In this document: positions 51,373 through 60,779 of the stretch, piece after piece | How the letters are laid out: the number at the start of each line of letters is the position of its first letter | How positions within the stretch are numbered: the first letter of the stretch is position 1 | Source: Mycobacterium ahvazicum | GTDB lineage: Bacteria; Actinomycetota; Actinomycetes; Mycobacteriales; Mycobacteriaceae | Reading direction: 5' to 3' | NCBI RefSeq assembly: GCF_900176255.2 | Contig: NZ_FXEG02000005.1 | Coordinates: forward strand, 310,001 to 374,000 | DNA length: 64,000 bases | Program-made: the position numbers and the translations under genes | The notes under the pieces: generated by a model | What the model was told of the DNA's origin: nothing | What the model saw: only the letters and a program-made list of their open reading frames with translations | The model's database searches: none

Positions 51373-53636
51373 TCGCGTACCACCTCACTTGGTTCCTTGT
51401 CCGGCCTCAGCCCGCGCCAACTCGATTGGCGCAGCCGGTTGTCCGGGGTCCATTCGCTGTAGCGCACCTCACCGACCAGGACCGGCTCGACGTAGGTCAC
51501 GCCGCGGGCCTCGCTGCGGGGAAGCGTTGGGGTGAAGGGAGATTGGTCAGTGTGCAGCGGCGCCAGGGTCTTCTTCAGGTTCGCCAGGTCACGCTCGGTG
51601 AACCCGGTACCGACGCGACCCGCGAAGTGCAGGCCGCCGTCGACCGGAATGCCCATGAGCAGCGAGCCGATGCCGCTGCTACGCCCGCCCTCCCCGGCCT
51701 TCCAGCCGCCGATGACGACCTCCTGGGTGTTCCAATGCTTGTCCTTGATCCAGGACGCCGAGCGTCGGCCCGGCTGGTAGGTGGAGTCGCGCTTCTTGGC
51801 GACCACACCCTCCCACCCACGCTTGCCGGAATGCTCGAGCGCCTGCTTGCCGTCACCCGGCAGCAACTCGGGGACGATGAGTTCACTGCCACTTCCCAGT
51901 GTTTCCAATAACTTTCGGCGGTCTCGATAGCGGGCCCGCAGCAGGGAACGCCCGTCGAGATACAGCACATCGAAGGCCCAGAATTCCACGCGGCTACCCC
52001 GGCCGCGGTTCTGCATCGCGTGAAAGCTCGGCACCCCACCGGCGTCCAAGACCACGGCTTCGCCGTCGAGCACGACATGATGATCGGCCAGATCTTTTGC
52101 CAGCGAACGTAAATGGGGATATTCGTCGGTGACCTCGCGGCCGCGCCGGGACCGGACCCGCAGGGTGCCGTGGTCGATTTCGACCAGCAGTCGGTAGCCG
52201 TCCCATTTGCCTTCAAACGCCCACTGGCCCGCCTTGCACGCCGCGACGGAGCCGTGAGTGGCGAGCATGGGCGCTATCCCGTCGAAGTCGAATACCTGCT
52301 GGTCCTTCATCCGGTGTGCCAGCCATTGGTCGCCGTTGGTTTGAATCAGCGCGTAGCGACCGGATATTCGGCTACCGTGCAGGTTGACGATGACTTCACC
52401 TTTTTCGGCGGAGTCATTGAACTTCTCGGCCTCGTAGGTGCCGGCGTCCCAGATGATCACCTTGCCGGCGCCGTACTCGCCCTTCGGGATGGCGCCCTCG
52501 AAGCTGCCGTATTCCAGCGGGTGGTCCTCGGTGTGCACCGCGAGATGGTTCACCGATGTGGTGTCGGGCAGATTTTTCGGCACAGCCCACGACACCAGCA
52601 CGCCGTCACGTTCCAGCCGGAAATCGTAATGTAGCCGGCGGGCATGGTGTTCCTGGATGACGAATGTATTTCCCTGTCCCGCAGTGGGTTTAGCGTGAGG
52701 AACGGGCTCCGGCGTCTTGGCCGCGTCGCGCATGCTGCGGTACTTGCTCAGCCGGTCCGCGACGGGAGCGTCGGCGTCCAGTGCCGCCAGCAGATCTCCG
52801 TCGCGGGCGACGCGGGCCAGCACCTCGTCGTAACGCAGCTGCCCCAAGCCCGGGTCGTCAAGTTCGTCCCAGGTGCGCGGTGCCGCGACCGTGGGATGTT
52901 CGCGGCCCCGCAACGAGTACGGCGCGATGGTGGTCTTTGCGCCGTTGTTCTGGCTCCAGTCCAGGAAGATCTTGCCGTCCCGCAGACTCTTCGTCATCGT
53001 CGACGTGACCAGCTTGGGCATGGCGGTTTCCAATTGCTGGGCAACACGTTTGGCCAGCACCGAGGCGCCGCGGCTGCTCACCGGCTTCTCCAGTGGCGCG
53101 TAGAGGTGCAGTCCTTTGCTGCCGCTGGTGAGCGGAAAGGTCGTCAGCCCGATGTCAGCGATCAGGTCGCGGACGGCGCGGGCCACCTTGGCCAGCTGCG
53201 CCATCGTGACGCCCTCGCCCGGGTCCAGGTCGAACACCAATCGTGTTGCGGGACCGGGCTTGAGTTCTTCGGCCTTACTGCGGGTCCACTGCGCAACGAA
53301 CCTCCACTGCGGCACGTGGACTTCCAGCGCCGCCTGCTGCGCGATCCAGGCCAGCCCGTCGACACTGTCGATGATCGGATACGTCGTCGTCCCGGACCGG
53401 TGCGAAATACTGGCGCGCGGCAGCCACTCCGGAGCCGAGGCAGCCAACTGCTTTTCGAAAAACGATGACTGCTCAACACCATTGGGCCACCGCTTACGGG
53501 TGGCCGCACGTCCGGCGATATGCGGCAGCATCACCTCCGCGATGCCGGTGTAGTAGTCGAAAACGTCGGACTTGGTGGTGCCGGTCGCGGGGTAAAGCAC
53601 CTTATCGGGGTTCGTCAGCTTCACCCTCAGTGCCAT
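51369..53636 (-). CDS. ligD: multifunctional NHEJ DNA ligase LigD
   Basis: The main enzyme of bacterial non-homologous end joining, recruited by Ku. The domain order is that of mycobacterial LigD: polymerase/primase (about 1-290; VFDLDPGEGV, SGSKGLHLY), 3'-phosphoesterase (about 305-450; FVIQEHHARRLHYDFRLERD) and ATP-dependent ligase with nucleotidyl Lys in EGKWDGYR, ending EVVRE. ATG 53636 is chosen over TTG 53645, giving 755 residues against 759 in M. tuberculosis. It is transcribed away from the polyol operon that separates it from ku. Confidence 0.97.
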   Translation of the reverse strand: MALRVKLTNPDKVLYPATGTTKSDVFDYYTGIAEVMLPHIAGRAATRKRWPNGVEQSSFFEKQLAASAPEWLPRASISHRSGTTTYPIIDSVDGLAWIAQQAALEVHVPQWRFVAQWTRSKAEELKPGPATRLVFDLDPGEGVTMAQLAKVARAVRDLIADIGLTTFPLTSGSKGLHLYAPLEKPVSSRGASVLAKRVAQQLETAMPKLVTSTMTKSLRDGKIFLDWSQNNGAKTTIAPYSLRGREHPTVAAPRTWDELDDPGLGQLRYDEVLARVARDGDLLAALDADAPVADRLSKYRSMRDAAKTPEPVPHAKPTAGQGNTFVIQEHHARRLHYDFRLERDGVLVSWAVPKNLPDTTSVNHLAVHTEDHPLEYGSFEGAIPKGEYGAGKVIIWDAGTYEAEKFNDSAEKGEVIVNLHGSRISGRYALIQTNGDQWLAHRMKDQQVFDFDGIAPMLATHGSVAACKAGQWAFEGKWDGYRLLVEIDHGTLRVRSRRGREVTDEYPHLRSLAKDLADHHVVLDGEAVVLDAGGVPSFHAMQNRGRGSRVEFWAFDVLYLDGRSLLRARYRDRRKLLETLGSGSELIVPELLPGDGKQALEHSGKRGWEGVVAKKRDSTYQPGRRSASWIKDKHWNTQEVVIGGWKAGEGGRSSGIGSLLMGIPVDGGLHFAGRVGTGFTERDLANLKKTLAPLHTDQSPFTPTLPRSEARGVTYVEPVLVGEVRYSEWTPDNRLRQSSWRGLRPDKEPSEVVRE

Positions 53637-53720
53637 GAGAGTCAACCTACGCGTTTCTGCGTTGTTAACTCCGCTGACCGCCGATTATGGCTCGGTGTCG
53701 TCGATTTCTTTGTGACATCA

Positions 53721-53745
53721 ACCACGGAGCGATTAGACCCGTGGT
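53721..53745. promoter_or_regulatory. dyad operator before the polyol operon
   Basis: ACCACGG (53721-53727) and CCGTGGT (53739-53745) are perfect inverted arms with an 11-nt spacer, 22 bp before the mannitol dehydrogenase ATG and between divergent ligD and the polyol operon. Size fits a GntR, LacI or DeoR-type operator; no regulator gene is in the cluster. Confidence 0.5.
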
Positions 53746-53766
53746 CGCCTCGGGCACAGATGGACA

Positions 53767-55290
53767 ATGTTTGATGTCACTGCGCCCTGGCGTCGAAAAA
53801 GCGGCGTCCCGCTAAGCGACGCGACCTTACAACTGCATTCGCAGCGCGTTGACGTGCCCACCTACGATAGGTCGGCGCTGCAGCGTGGTGTGGTTCACAT
53901 CGGTGCGGGCAACTTCCACCGCGCACACCAGGCCGTCTATTTCGACGACCTCGCCCGCTCAGGCATTTCCGACAGGTGGGGCGTGACCGGCGTCAGCCTG
54001 AACTCCCCAAACGCCAAAGACCTGCTTTCGGCGCAGGATGGGCTGTACACGGTCGTACAGCGCGGCCACGACCGCCAGAATGCCCGCGTGGTCGGCTCGA
54101 TCGGCTCCGTCCACTACGCACCGAATGACGGCGCGGCAGTCCGCGCCGCCCTGGCCGACCCGCAAACCCGCATCGTCAGCCTGACCATCACCAACAACGG
54201 ATACTTCCTCAACCCGGTCACCGACGAGTTCGACGCCGAGCACCCCGACGTGCGCGCCGACCTGGTCGCGTCCGACGGGTACGCCACCGCGTGGGGCTAT
54301 CTGGCCGAAGCTCTCGACCGTCGCCGCCGCGCGGGCGTCGCACCGTTCACCGTGCTCTGTTGCGACAACATTCCCGGCGATAGCCAGCCGGCGCGAACCG
54401 CGCTGGTGTCGTTCGCCGCCTTGACGGACCCCGCGCTCGCGCGCTGGATCGACACGTATGTCGCGTACCCGTCGACGATGGTCGACCGCATCACCCCGCA
54501 GACCTCCGATTCGGAGTGCAAGTTCGTCGAGCAGACCTTCGGCGTGGCCGACAAACTGCCGGTCGTGACCGAGCCGTATCGCCAATGGGTGATCGAGGAC
54601 TCGTTCTGCAATTGGCGTCCGCCGCTGGACCTCGTCGGTGCCGAATTCGTGGCCGACGTTCGCGACCACAAGCTGATCAAGACCCGCCTGCTCAACGGAT
54701 CCCACATCGCGCTCGGGTGTCTGGCCACCCTGGCCGGGTACCGGCGCACCGACGAGGCGATGCGGGATCGGGTGATTTTCGGCTACGTCGAGAAGCTGCT
54801 GCGTGACGAGATTCAACCGCTGCTGCCCGCCGTCCCCGGGATGAACACCCCCGACTACCGGGCCACTTTGCTCGATCGGCTGAGCAATCCCCGAATGAGC
54901 GATCAGTTGTCGCGGCTGGCTCGACGGGGAACCAGCAAGATCGCCCAGTTTGTGATGCCCTCACTGGAGGAGGCGATTGCGCAGGGCAGGCCGCACACGC
55001 TGCTGACGTTGGCTGTTGCCGGGTGGGCTCGCTACATGCGCGGCCACGACCTCGACGGGCGCAAAATCAGCCTCGAGGACTCGCAGGCGATTCCGGTGGC
55101 TAGGTTGGCCAACATGGCGAGCAACAACCCCGATCCGCTGCTGGGCCATGAAATGTTCGCCGAGGTGCGCCGGGTTCCCGGTTTTGCCGAGCGCCTGGGC
55201 GAGATGATCGCCGATATCGACGAGCGCGGTGTGGTGCCCACGCTGCGGGACGCGATGCGCGCGGACGAGCGGGAGTTGGTGTCGCGATGA
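53767..55290 (+). CDS. mannitol dehydrogenase family oxidoreductase (1)
   Basis: Polyol-specific long-chain dehydrogenase of 507 residues, oxidising mannitol, arabitol, sorbitol or a related sugar alcohol/uronate with NAD(P). Motifs: VVHIGAGNFHRAHQAVY, VLCCDNIPGDSQ, MVDRITPQT and the catalytic Lys region DHKLIKTRLLNGSHI. First gene of a four-gene operon; its stop overlaps the next ATG. It shares domain structure but not close identity with the second dehydrogenase at 56205. Confidence 0.93.
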   Translation: MFDVTAPWRRKSGVPLSDATLQLHSQRVDVPTYDRSALQRGVVHIGAGNFHRAHQAVYFDDLARSGISDRWGVTGVSLNSPNAKDLLSAQDGLYTVVQRGHDRQNARVVGSIGSVHYAPNDGAAVRAALADPQTRIVSLTITNNGYFLNPVTDEFDAEHPDVRADLVASDGYATAWGYLAEALDRRRRAGVAPFTVLCCDNIPGDSQPARTALVSFAALTDPALARWIDTYVAYPSTMVDRITPQTSDSECKFVEQTFGVADKLPVVTEPYRQWVIEDSFCNWRPPLDLVGAEFVADVRDHKLIKTRLLNGSHIALGCLATLAGYRRTDEAMRDRVIFGYVEKLLRDEIQPLLPAVPGMNTPDYRATLLDRLSNPRMSDQLSRLARRGTSKIAQFVMPSLEEAIAQGRPHTLLTLAVAGWARYMRGHDLDGRKISLEDSQAIPVARLANMASNNPDPLLGHEMFAEVRRVPGFAERLGEMIADIDERGVVPTLRDAMRADERELVSR

Positions 55291-56144
55291 ACGGCGGACT
55301 GACGCTGGTGCACAGCTTCGAACCGGCACCGGTAACGACCTTGCTCTGCGACGCCGACGACAACTTGTTTGCTTCGGAGCGACCTGCGTTCGAAGCATCA
55401 ACCGAGGTGGTGAATCGTTTCCTGGCCAGGTTCGGCGTAACAGCCCCGCTCAGCGCGGAGGAGTTGCGCAAGCGGGCGGTCGGGAAGAACTTCCGAACCA
55501 CCGCGCTCGACCTGGCGGTGCAGTGCGACGTCCCGCTCGAGCAGACGCTGGCCCAGGGCCGTCCCGCGGCGCTGGTCGCCTCGGACGGCGACTTGGCCGG
55601 CGGCAACGCGTTGTCGGTCGACGAACTCGAGGGGTGGGTGCGCGAGGAGCGTGAACGAGTCACCGCTCATCTGGCTCTCACCCTGACACCCGATCCGCAG
55701 GTGCTCGAACCCTTGCGCGACCTCGCGGCGCATTACGCCCTCGCGGCGGTCAGCTCGAGTGCCACCACGCGGCTGGGCGCCTGCTTCGCTGCCACCGGCC
55801 TCGATGCGCTGATATCGGAGTCGGTGACCTTCAGCGCGGAGGATTCGCTTCCGGTGCCGACCAGCAAACCCGACCCGGCGGTGTACCTGCATGCCGGCCA
55901 GACGCTGGGCGTCGCACCCGAACAGGGTCTCGCCATCGAAGACTCCGTGGCAGGCGTTTCTTCCGCGGTGGCAGCGGGCTACCCCACCGTCGGTAACCTG
56001 ATGTTTCTACTACCTGACGAACGGGATTGCCGCCGTGCGGAATTGATCAACGCCGGCGCAGTCGCGATCACCGAGTCGTGGCGTGCGCTGGCCGATTTCC
56101 TGCTGCTGTCGGCGGTGCCGGCCGGAGGTTCCCCGCTCGCGTAG
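55287..56144 (+). CDS. HAD-superfamily phosphatase
   Basis: The 285-residue protein has motif I as CDADDNLF (nucleophile Asp), a helical cap, motif II SSSATT, motif III Lys and motif IV GLAIEDSVAGVSSA, as in sugar-phosphate phosphatases and phosphoglucomutases of subfamily I. The fourth residue of motif I is Asp instead of the usual Gly/Thr, which is unusual. In this operon it could dephosphorylate a polyol- or sugar-phosphate. Overlaps the upstream gene by 4 bases. Confidence 0.85.
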   Translation: MNGGLTLVHSFEPAPVTTLLCDADDNLFASERPAFEASTEVVNRFLARFGVTAPLSAEELRKRAVGKNFRTTALDLAVQCDVPLEQTLAQGRPAALVASDGDLAGGNALSVDELEGWVREERERVTAHLALTLTPDPQVLEPLRDLAAHYALAAVSSSATTRLGACFAATGLDALISESVTFSAEDSLPVPTSKPDPAVYLHAGQTLGVAPEQGLAIEDSVAGVSSAVAAGYPTVGNLMFLLPDERDCRRAELINAGAVAITESWRALADFLLLSAVPAGGSPLA

Positions 56145-56204
56145 GGGGGCGACGGCCCCCGCAGTAGCGATCCGGGCGGTGGCCCGGGGAGGAGGTGGCC
56201 AACG

Positions 56205-57614
56205 ATGGCCAGCGCAATCAATCTGAGCAATGCGTCGCTCTCCCGACTGCCGATCGACGCGCCGAAATACGACCGCGACCGCGTCACCGTCGGTATCGCG
56301 CACATCGGCGCCGGTCACTTCCATCGGGCGCATCAGGCGGCGTACATCAACTTGCTGCAGCAGCAGGGCCTGGCGCACGACTGGGGTATCTGCGGGGTGG
56401 GTGTGATGCCCGCCGACTGGACCATGCGCGATGTCCTGACCGATCAGGACGGGCTGTACACGCTGATCTTGGAGAACCCCGACGGCAGCCGGGATGCCCA
56501 AGTGATCGGCTCAATCGTCGATTACCGCTATGCCCCCGATGATCCGGAGTCGGCGCTGGAGGTGCTTGCCGCGCCGTCCACCCGGATCATTTCGCTGACG
56601 ATCACCGAAGGTGGGTACCGCGATCCCGACGGGCCCGCGTTCACCTTGATCACCCGGGCGCTCGCCCGGCGCCGCGATCGAGGACTCCCCGCGCCGACGA
56701 TCGTGTCCTGCGACAACATCGAGAACAACGGGGAGGTCGCCCGGCGTACGGTGCTCGCAAGTGCTGAACGCATCGACCCCGAGCTGGCGGCGTGGGTCGC
56801 CGAGCACACCCGGTTTCCGAGTTCGATGGTCGATCGCATCACTCCGGCAACGACTTTGGAGATGGCCGCGGAAGTGCGGCGCGACTTCGGCGTCAACGAC
56901 CGGTGGCCGGTCGTGGCCGAGCCGTTCACCGCCTGGGTGCTGGAGGACGACTTCACCGATGGCCGGCCGCCCCTGGAGAAGGCGGGCGTGTTAATGGTCG
57001 ACGATGTGCGCCCGTACGAGCTGATGAAGCTGCGGTTGCTCAACGCGGGGCATCAGTGCCTGTGCTACTTCGCCCATCTCTGCGGCTTCGAGTTCGTGCA
57101 CGAAGCGGCGCAGGATCCGCTGTTCGCCAAGTACTTGCTTGCCTACTTCGACACCGAGGCCATCCCGACACTGCCGGCGGTGCCCGGGATCGATCTGCAT
57201 GACTACGGACGCACCCTGATCGAGCGGTTCGCCAACCCCGCGGTGCGCGACACCGTAGCCCGGTTGTGCGCCTACTCGTCGGACCGCATACCGAAATGGC
57301 TGTTCCCCGTCATCCGCGACAACCTGGCCAACGATGGTCCGATTCAGATGGCGTCGGCGGCCGTGGCCAGTTGGGCCCGTTACGCGGAAGGCGTCGACGA
57401 GTGGGGCGAGCCGTACGAGGTGCTCGACCAGCTGTCGGATTCGCTCGTCCCGATTGCCCGGTCGCATCGCGAAAACGCATGCGCGTTCCTTGAAATCACC
57501 GCGGTATTCGCCGACCTGTCCCATCAGCATCGGTTTGTCGAGGCATACCGCTGGGCGCTGGATTCGTTGCACGGCAAGGGAGCTCGCGCGACATTGGAAG
57601 CGCTGGTGCAATGA
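56205..57614 (+). CDS. mannitol dehydrogenase family oxidoreductase (2)
   Basis: The second polyol dehydrogenase of the operon (469 residues) with IAHIGAGHFHRAHQAAYI, IVSCDNIENNGEV, MVDRITPAT and the catalytic Lys (YELMKLRLLNAGHQ). GGGAGGAGG just upstream is a strong ribosome site. Two dehydrogenases of different length suggest two polyols or a polyol and a uronate. It overlaps the kinase gene by 4 bases. Confidence 0.93.
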   Translation: MASAINLSNASLSRLPIDAPKYDRDRVTVGIAHIGAGHFHRAHQAAYINLLQQQGLAHDWGICGVGVMPADWTMRDVLTDQDGLYTLILENPDGSRDAQVIGSIVDYRYAPDDPESALEVLAAPSTRIISLTITEGGYRDPDGPAFTLITRALARRRDRGLPAPTIVSCDNIENNGEVARRTVLASAERIDPELAAWVAEHTRFPSSMVDRITPATTLEMAAEVRRDFGVNDRWPVVAEPFTAWVLEDDFTDGRPPLEKAGVLMVDDVRPYELMKLRLLNAGHQCLCYFAHLCGFEFVHEAAQDPLFAKYLLAYFDTEAIPTLPAVPGIDLHDYGRTLIERFANPAVRDTVARLCAYSSDRIPKWLFPVIRDNLANDGPIQMASAAVASWARYAEGVDEWGEPYEVLDQLSDSLVPIARSHRENACAFLEITAVFADLSHQHRFVEAYRWALDSLHGKGARATLEALVQ

Positions 57615-58513
57615 GGGGCCTGGTGATCGGCGAGTCGCTGATCGATATCGTCGAAGGTGGCGAACATGTCGGCGGCAGTCCGCTCAACGTCGCCGTCGGA
57701 CTCGGCCGCCTGGGCCGCGACGTCGACTTCCTGACCCACATCGCCGGGGACTCGCGTGGGCGACGGATCGCGGACTACATCAATTCTTCTGGCGCACAAC
57801 TGGTTCCGGGAAGTATGACTGCCGGTCGCACACCGACCGCGACGGCGACGATCGCCGAGGACGGATCTGCCACCTACACCTTCGATCTGGACTGGCAGCT
57901 CTGCGGCACACCCGAAGTTCCACCGCCGTTGTTCGTGCACACCGGGTCGATCGCGGCGGTGCGCGAGCCGGGGGGCTTGGCGGTCGCGGCGCTGCTCGAC
58001 GCCTACCGGTTGTCGGCCACGATCACGCTGGATCCCAACGTCCGGCCGTCGCTGATCACGAACCGGGATCTGGCGCGGCAACGCATCGAGCATCTCGTCG
58101 CACGCAGCGATATCGTCAAGGTCAGCGACGAGGATCTACGCTGGGTCGATCCCGACCGCGAGCCGCGGTATACGGCCCGCGGCTGGCTGGCACTGGGGCC
58201 CGCGATCGTGGCGGTGACGATGGGTGAAAACGGTTCGCGGGCCTTCTGCGCGGCCGGTGAGGCACACGTGGCCGCCAAGCAAGCCGAAGTGGTCGACACC
58301 ATCGGCGCCGGCGACGCTTTCATGGTCGGCCTGCTCGATGCACTCTGGGAAATGGACCTACTGGGCGGCCGGCGACGGGCCGCTCTGGCCAAAATCCAGC
58401 TCGACGAATTGACCGCGGCATGCGAGGCGGCAGGGTTGGTGTCGGCACTGACCGTCGGCCGCGCCGGCGCTGATTTACCCGACCGTGCCGCCCTGCGCTC
58501 AATCGCTTTCTAG
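57611..58513 (+). CDS. PfkB-family carbohydrate kinase
   Basis: Ribokinase-like sugar kinase of 300 residues, probably fructokinase, phosphorylating the ketose made by the dehydrogenases. Motifs: N-terminal GESLIDIVEGGEHVGGSPLNVAVGLGRLG (signature 1, quoted here only in part: GGSPLNVAVGLGRLG) and C-terminal DTIGAGDAFMVGLL with catalytic Asp. Last gene of the polyol operon. Confidence 0.9.
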   Translation: MRGLVIGESLIDIVEGGEHVGGSPLNVAVGLGRLGRDVDFLTHIAGDSRGRRIADYINSSGAQLVPGSMTAGRTPTATATIAEDGSATYTFDLDWQLCGTPEVPPPLFVHTGSIAAVREPGGLAVAALLDAYRLSATITLDPNVRPSLITNRDLARQRIEHLVARSDIVKVSDEDLRWVDPDREPRYTARGWLALGPAIVAVTMGENGSRAFCAAGEAHVAAKQAEVVDTIGAGDAFMVGLLDALWEMDLLGGRRRAALAKIQLDELTAACEAAGLVSALTVGRAGADLPDRAALRSIAF

Positions 58514-58605
58514 CCCGGTCGAATTCGAGCGTAGAGTCGGCTCGTCAGGCCGCAGCGCATTGCCTTTGAGTCGGCGCTGGTGAGGGTTGGCGAACACCGG
58601 GAGGT

Positions 58606-59691
58606 ATGGCGAGTTCCGTGGCAAAGCAGCCAGACCAGTTCGACTGGATCACTGCCTACCTGGACGGTCATGGCCTTCTGACACCGTGGCGCCGGATATC
58701 GGCGGTCTTCATCGCCTCATTCACCGCGTTTCCGCTGATCATGCTCTGCAGCCCGGCCGGACCCGCAGAACCGGTGACCCGAACGGTGACACTCGCGGCA
58801 TCGGCACTGGGGATCGTCGGCGCGGGCCTGCGGCTGAAACGCTGGCCGTCACGACGTCAGTCGAGCAGCTGGTTGCTCATCGGCATGGCGGGCATCGCGG
58901 CGGTGCTGTTAACGCTGTCGAACCCGTACGTGGGATTGATGTGTTGCACGACTTTCTCGATGCTGGGTGGCTACATCGCCTACTTCCACGCCTTTGGCTA
59001 CGTGCTGACCAACTTCGCCGTGGCCGCAACGTGCGTGGCGGTTCTGTCGTATCGCATCATCGCGGGCACCGGCGATGTAGCGCTGACCGTCGCTTCGGTG
59101 ATCGTGGTGGTAGGACTCAACATCGGTGTGCCGTTGGGCATGCAGTCGTTGGTGCATACGCTGCGGACCGATCTGCAAAGCTCCGGTCGCGACCCCCTTA
59201 CCGGCCTGCACAACCGGCGCTCCTTCACCAACTCGGCGTACGAACTGATCCGGGCCCACCGCAACACCGCGGGCTCCTATCTGGTGGTTGCGGTCATCGA
59301 TCTCGACGACTTCAAACGGCTCAACGACACGCACGGCCACGCCGCGGGTGATCAGGCGTTGGTCGCGGTCGCCGCGGCGCTTCAGCAGAGCTGTCGCGCC
59401 ACCGCCGTGATCGGCCGGGCCGGTGGAGAGGAATTTGTCGTCGCCGACGTCAGGACCACACCCGATCCCGCGAGAATGGCCGAACGAATTTGCGACGCGA
59501 TAGCCGCCATCCCGTTCGATATCACCGCGAGCATCGGCACCTCCAGCGCGCCGCTGCACACCGGCCCGCCTACCCCGGCCACGGAGCTGATCGACGATCT
59601 GATCAGGACGTCAGACGCCGCGATGTACGAGGCCAAACGCGCCGGCGGCAATCAGGTTCGCCACTACTGCGGGGACACGCCCTTCCGGTGA
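58606..59691 (+). CDS. membrane diguanylate cyclase (GGDEF protein)
   Basis: The 361-residue protein has six hydrophobic segments (about 30-178) and a cytoplasmic GGDEF domain with DPLTGLHNRRSF, IDLDDFKRLND and an intact active-site GGEEF at 273-277. The inhibitory I-site RxxD five residues before it is absent (RATA). It should make cyclic di-GMP from GTP. GGGAGG ends one base before ATG 58606, too close to be ideal; GTG 58618 is an alternative. No known gene of this type sits between ligD and ku in M. tuberculosis. Confidence 0.88.
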   Translation: MASSVAKQPDQFDWITAYLDGHGLLTPWRRISAVFIASFTAFPLIMLCSPAGPAEPVTRTVTLAASALGIVGAGLRLKRWPSRRQSSSWLLIGMAGIAAVLLTLSNPYVGLMCCTTFSMLGGYIAYFHAFGYVLTNFAVAATCVAVLSYRIIAGTGDVALTVASVIVVVGLNIGVPLGMQSLVHTLRTDLQSSGRDPLTGLHNRRSFTNSAYELIRAHRNTAGSYLVVAVIDLDDFKRLNDTHGHAAGDQALVAVAAALQQSCRATAVIGRAGGEEFVVADVRTTPDPARMAERICDAIAAIPFDITASIGTSSAPLHTGPPTPATELIDDLIRTSDAAMYEAKRAGGNQVRHYCGDTPFR

Positions 59692-59845
59692 CCGCCTGAC
59701 CGCATTGACTCTCAACACGTTTCGCCGTTTTCGCCGATGATCGGTAGCCGCGGCCCAGGGCGATCCGGCCCGCGGCGACCCCGGTGAAATCCGCTCAATC
59801 CCAGCTCACGGGCCTGTCGGGCTGTTTTGCCGGCGGCGGTATGGG

Positions 59846-59851
59846 CATACT
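59846..59851 (+). promoter_or_regulatory. -10 box for leaderless ku
   Basis: CATACT ends 6 bases before the ku ATG and there is no ribosome site between them, consistent with a leaderless transcript. Match to TAnnnT is partial. Confidence 0.4.
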
Positions 59852-59857
59852 GACAAC

Positions 59858-60763
59858 ATGCGCTCCATCTGGAAGGGTTCGATCGCGTTCGGGCTCGTCA
59901 ACGTGCCGGTCAAGGTGTACAGCGCCACCGAAGACCACGACATCAAGTTCCATCAGGTGCACGCCAAGGACAACGGCCGCATCCGCTACCAGCGAGTGTG
60001 CGAGCTAGATGGCGAGGTCGTCGAATACCGGGACATCGCCCGTGCCTACGAATCCGACGACGGGCAGATGGTGGTCATCACCGACGACGACATCTCCACG
60101 CTGCCCGAAGAACGCAGCCGCGAAATCGAGGTGCTGGAGTTCGTCCCTGCCGCCGACGTCGACCCGATGATGTTCGATCGCAGCTACTTCCTCGAGCCGG
60201 ACTCCAAGTCGTCCAAATCGTATGTACTGCTGGCCAAGACACTGGCCGAGACGGACCGCATGGCGATCGTTCATTTCACACTGCGCAACAAGACCCGGCT
60301 TGCGGCCCTGCGGGTCAAGGACTTTGGCAAGCGTGACGTCATGGTGGTCCACACCTTGTTGTGGCCGGACGAGATTCGCGATCCCGACTTTCCGGTGCTG
60401 GACAAGAAGGTCGAGATCAAGCCCGCGGAGCTGAAGATGGCCGGGCAGGTGGTCGAGTCGATGGCCGAGGACTTCAATCCGGACCGCTACCGAGACACCT
60501 ACCAGGAGCAGCTACAGGAACTCGTCGACGCGAAACTCGAAGGCGGAGAGGCGTTTACCACCGAGGAGAAGCCCAAGGAATTGGACGAGACCGAAGATGT
60601 CTCCGATCTGCTCGCCAAGCTGGAGGCCAGCGTCAAGGCGCGCTCCAGCGACGGGAAGGCACCGGCGAAGAAGACGGCCGCCAAGAAAGCGCCCGCCAAA
60701 AAGACTGCCGCAAAGAAGGCGCCGGCCAAGAAGTCGCCCGCCAAAGCGGCGTCGCGATCCTGA
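59858..60763 (+). CDS. mku: non-homologous end-joining protein Ku
   Basis: Homodimeric Ku ring that binds DNA ends and recruits LigD. The 301 residues start MRSIWKGSIAFGLVNVPVKV and keep the Ku core through about residue 265. Residues 267-301 form a Lys/Ala/Pro tail of three near-exact repeats (KKAPAKKTAA). The tail is longer than in the 273-residue M. tuberculosis protein and resembles the DNA-binding tail of some other mycobacterial Ku proteins. Transcribed divergently from the direction of ligD but 4.6 kb away. Confidence 0.96.
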   Translation: MRSIWKGSIAFGLVNVPVKVYSATEDHDIKFHQVHAKDNGRIRYQRVCELDGEVVEYRDIARAYESDDGQMVVITDDDISTLPEERSREIEVLEFVPAADVDPMMFDRSYFLEPDSKSSKSYVLLAKTLAETDRMAIVHFTLRNKTRLAALRVKDFGKRDVMVVHTLLWPDEIRDPDFPVLDKKVEIKPAELKMAGQVVESMAEDFNPDRYRDTYQEQLQELVDAKLEGGEAFTTEEKPKELDETEDVSDLLAKLEASVKARSSDGKAPAKKTAAKKAPAKKTAAKKAPAKKSPAKAASRS

Positions 60764-60779
60764 TCGGTGAGGATCGCCG

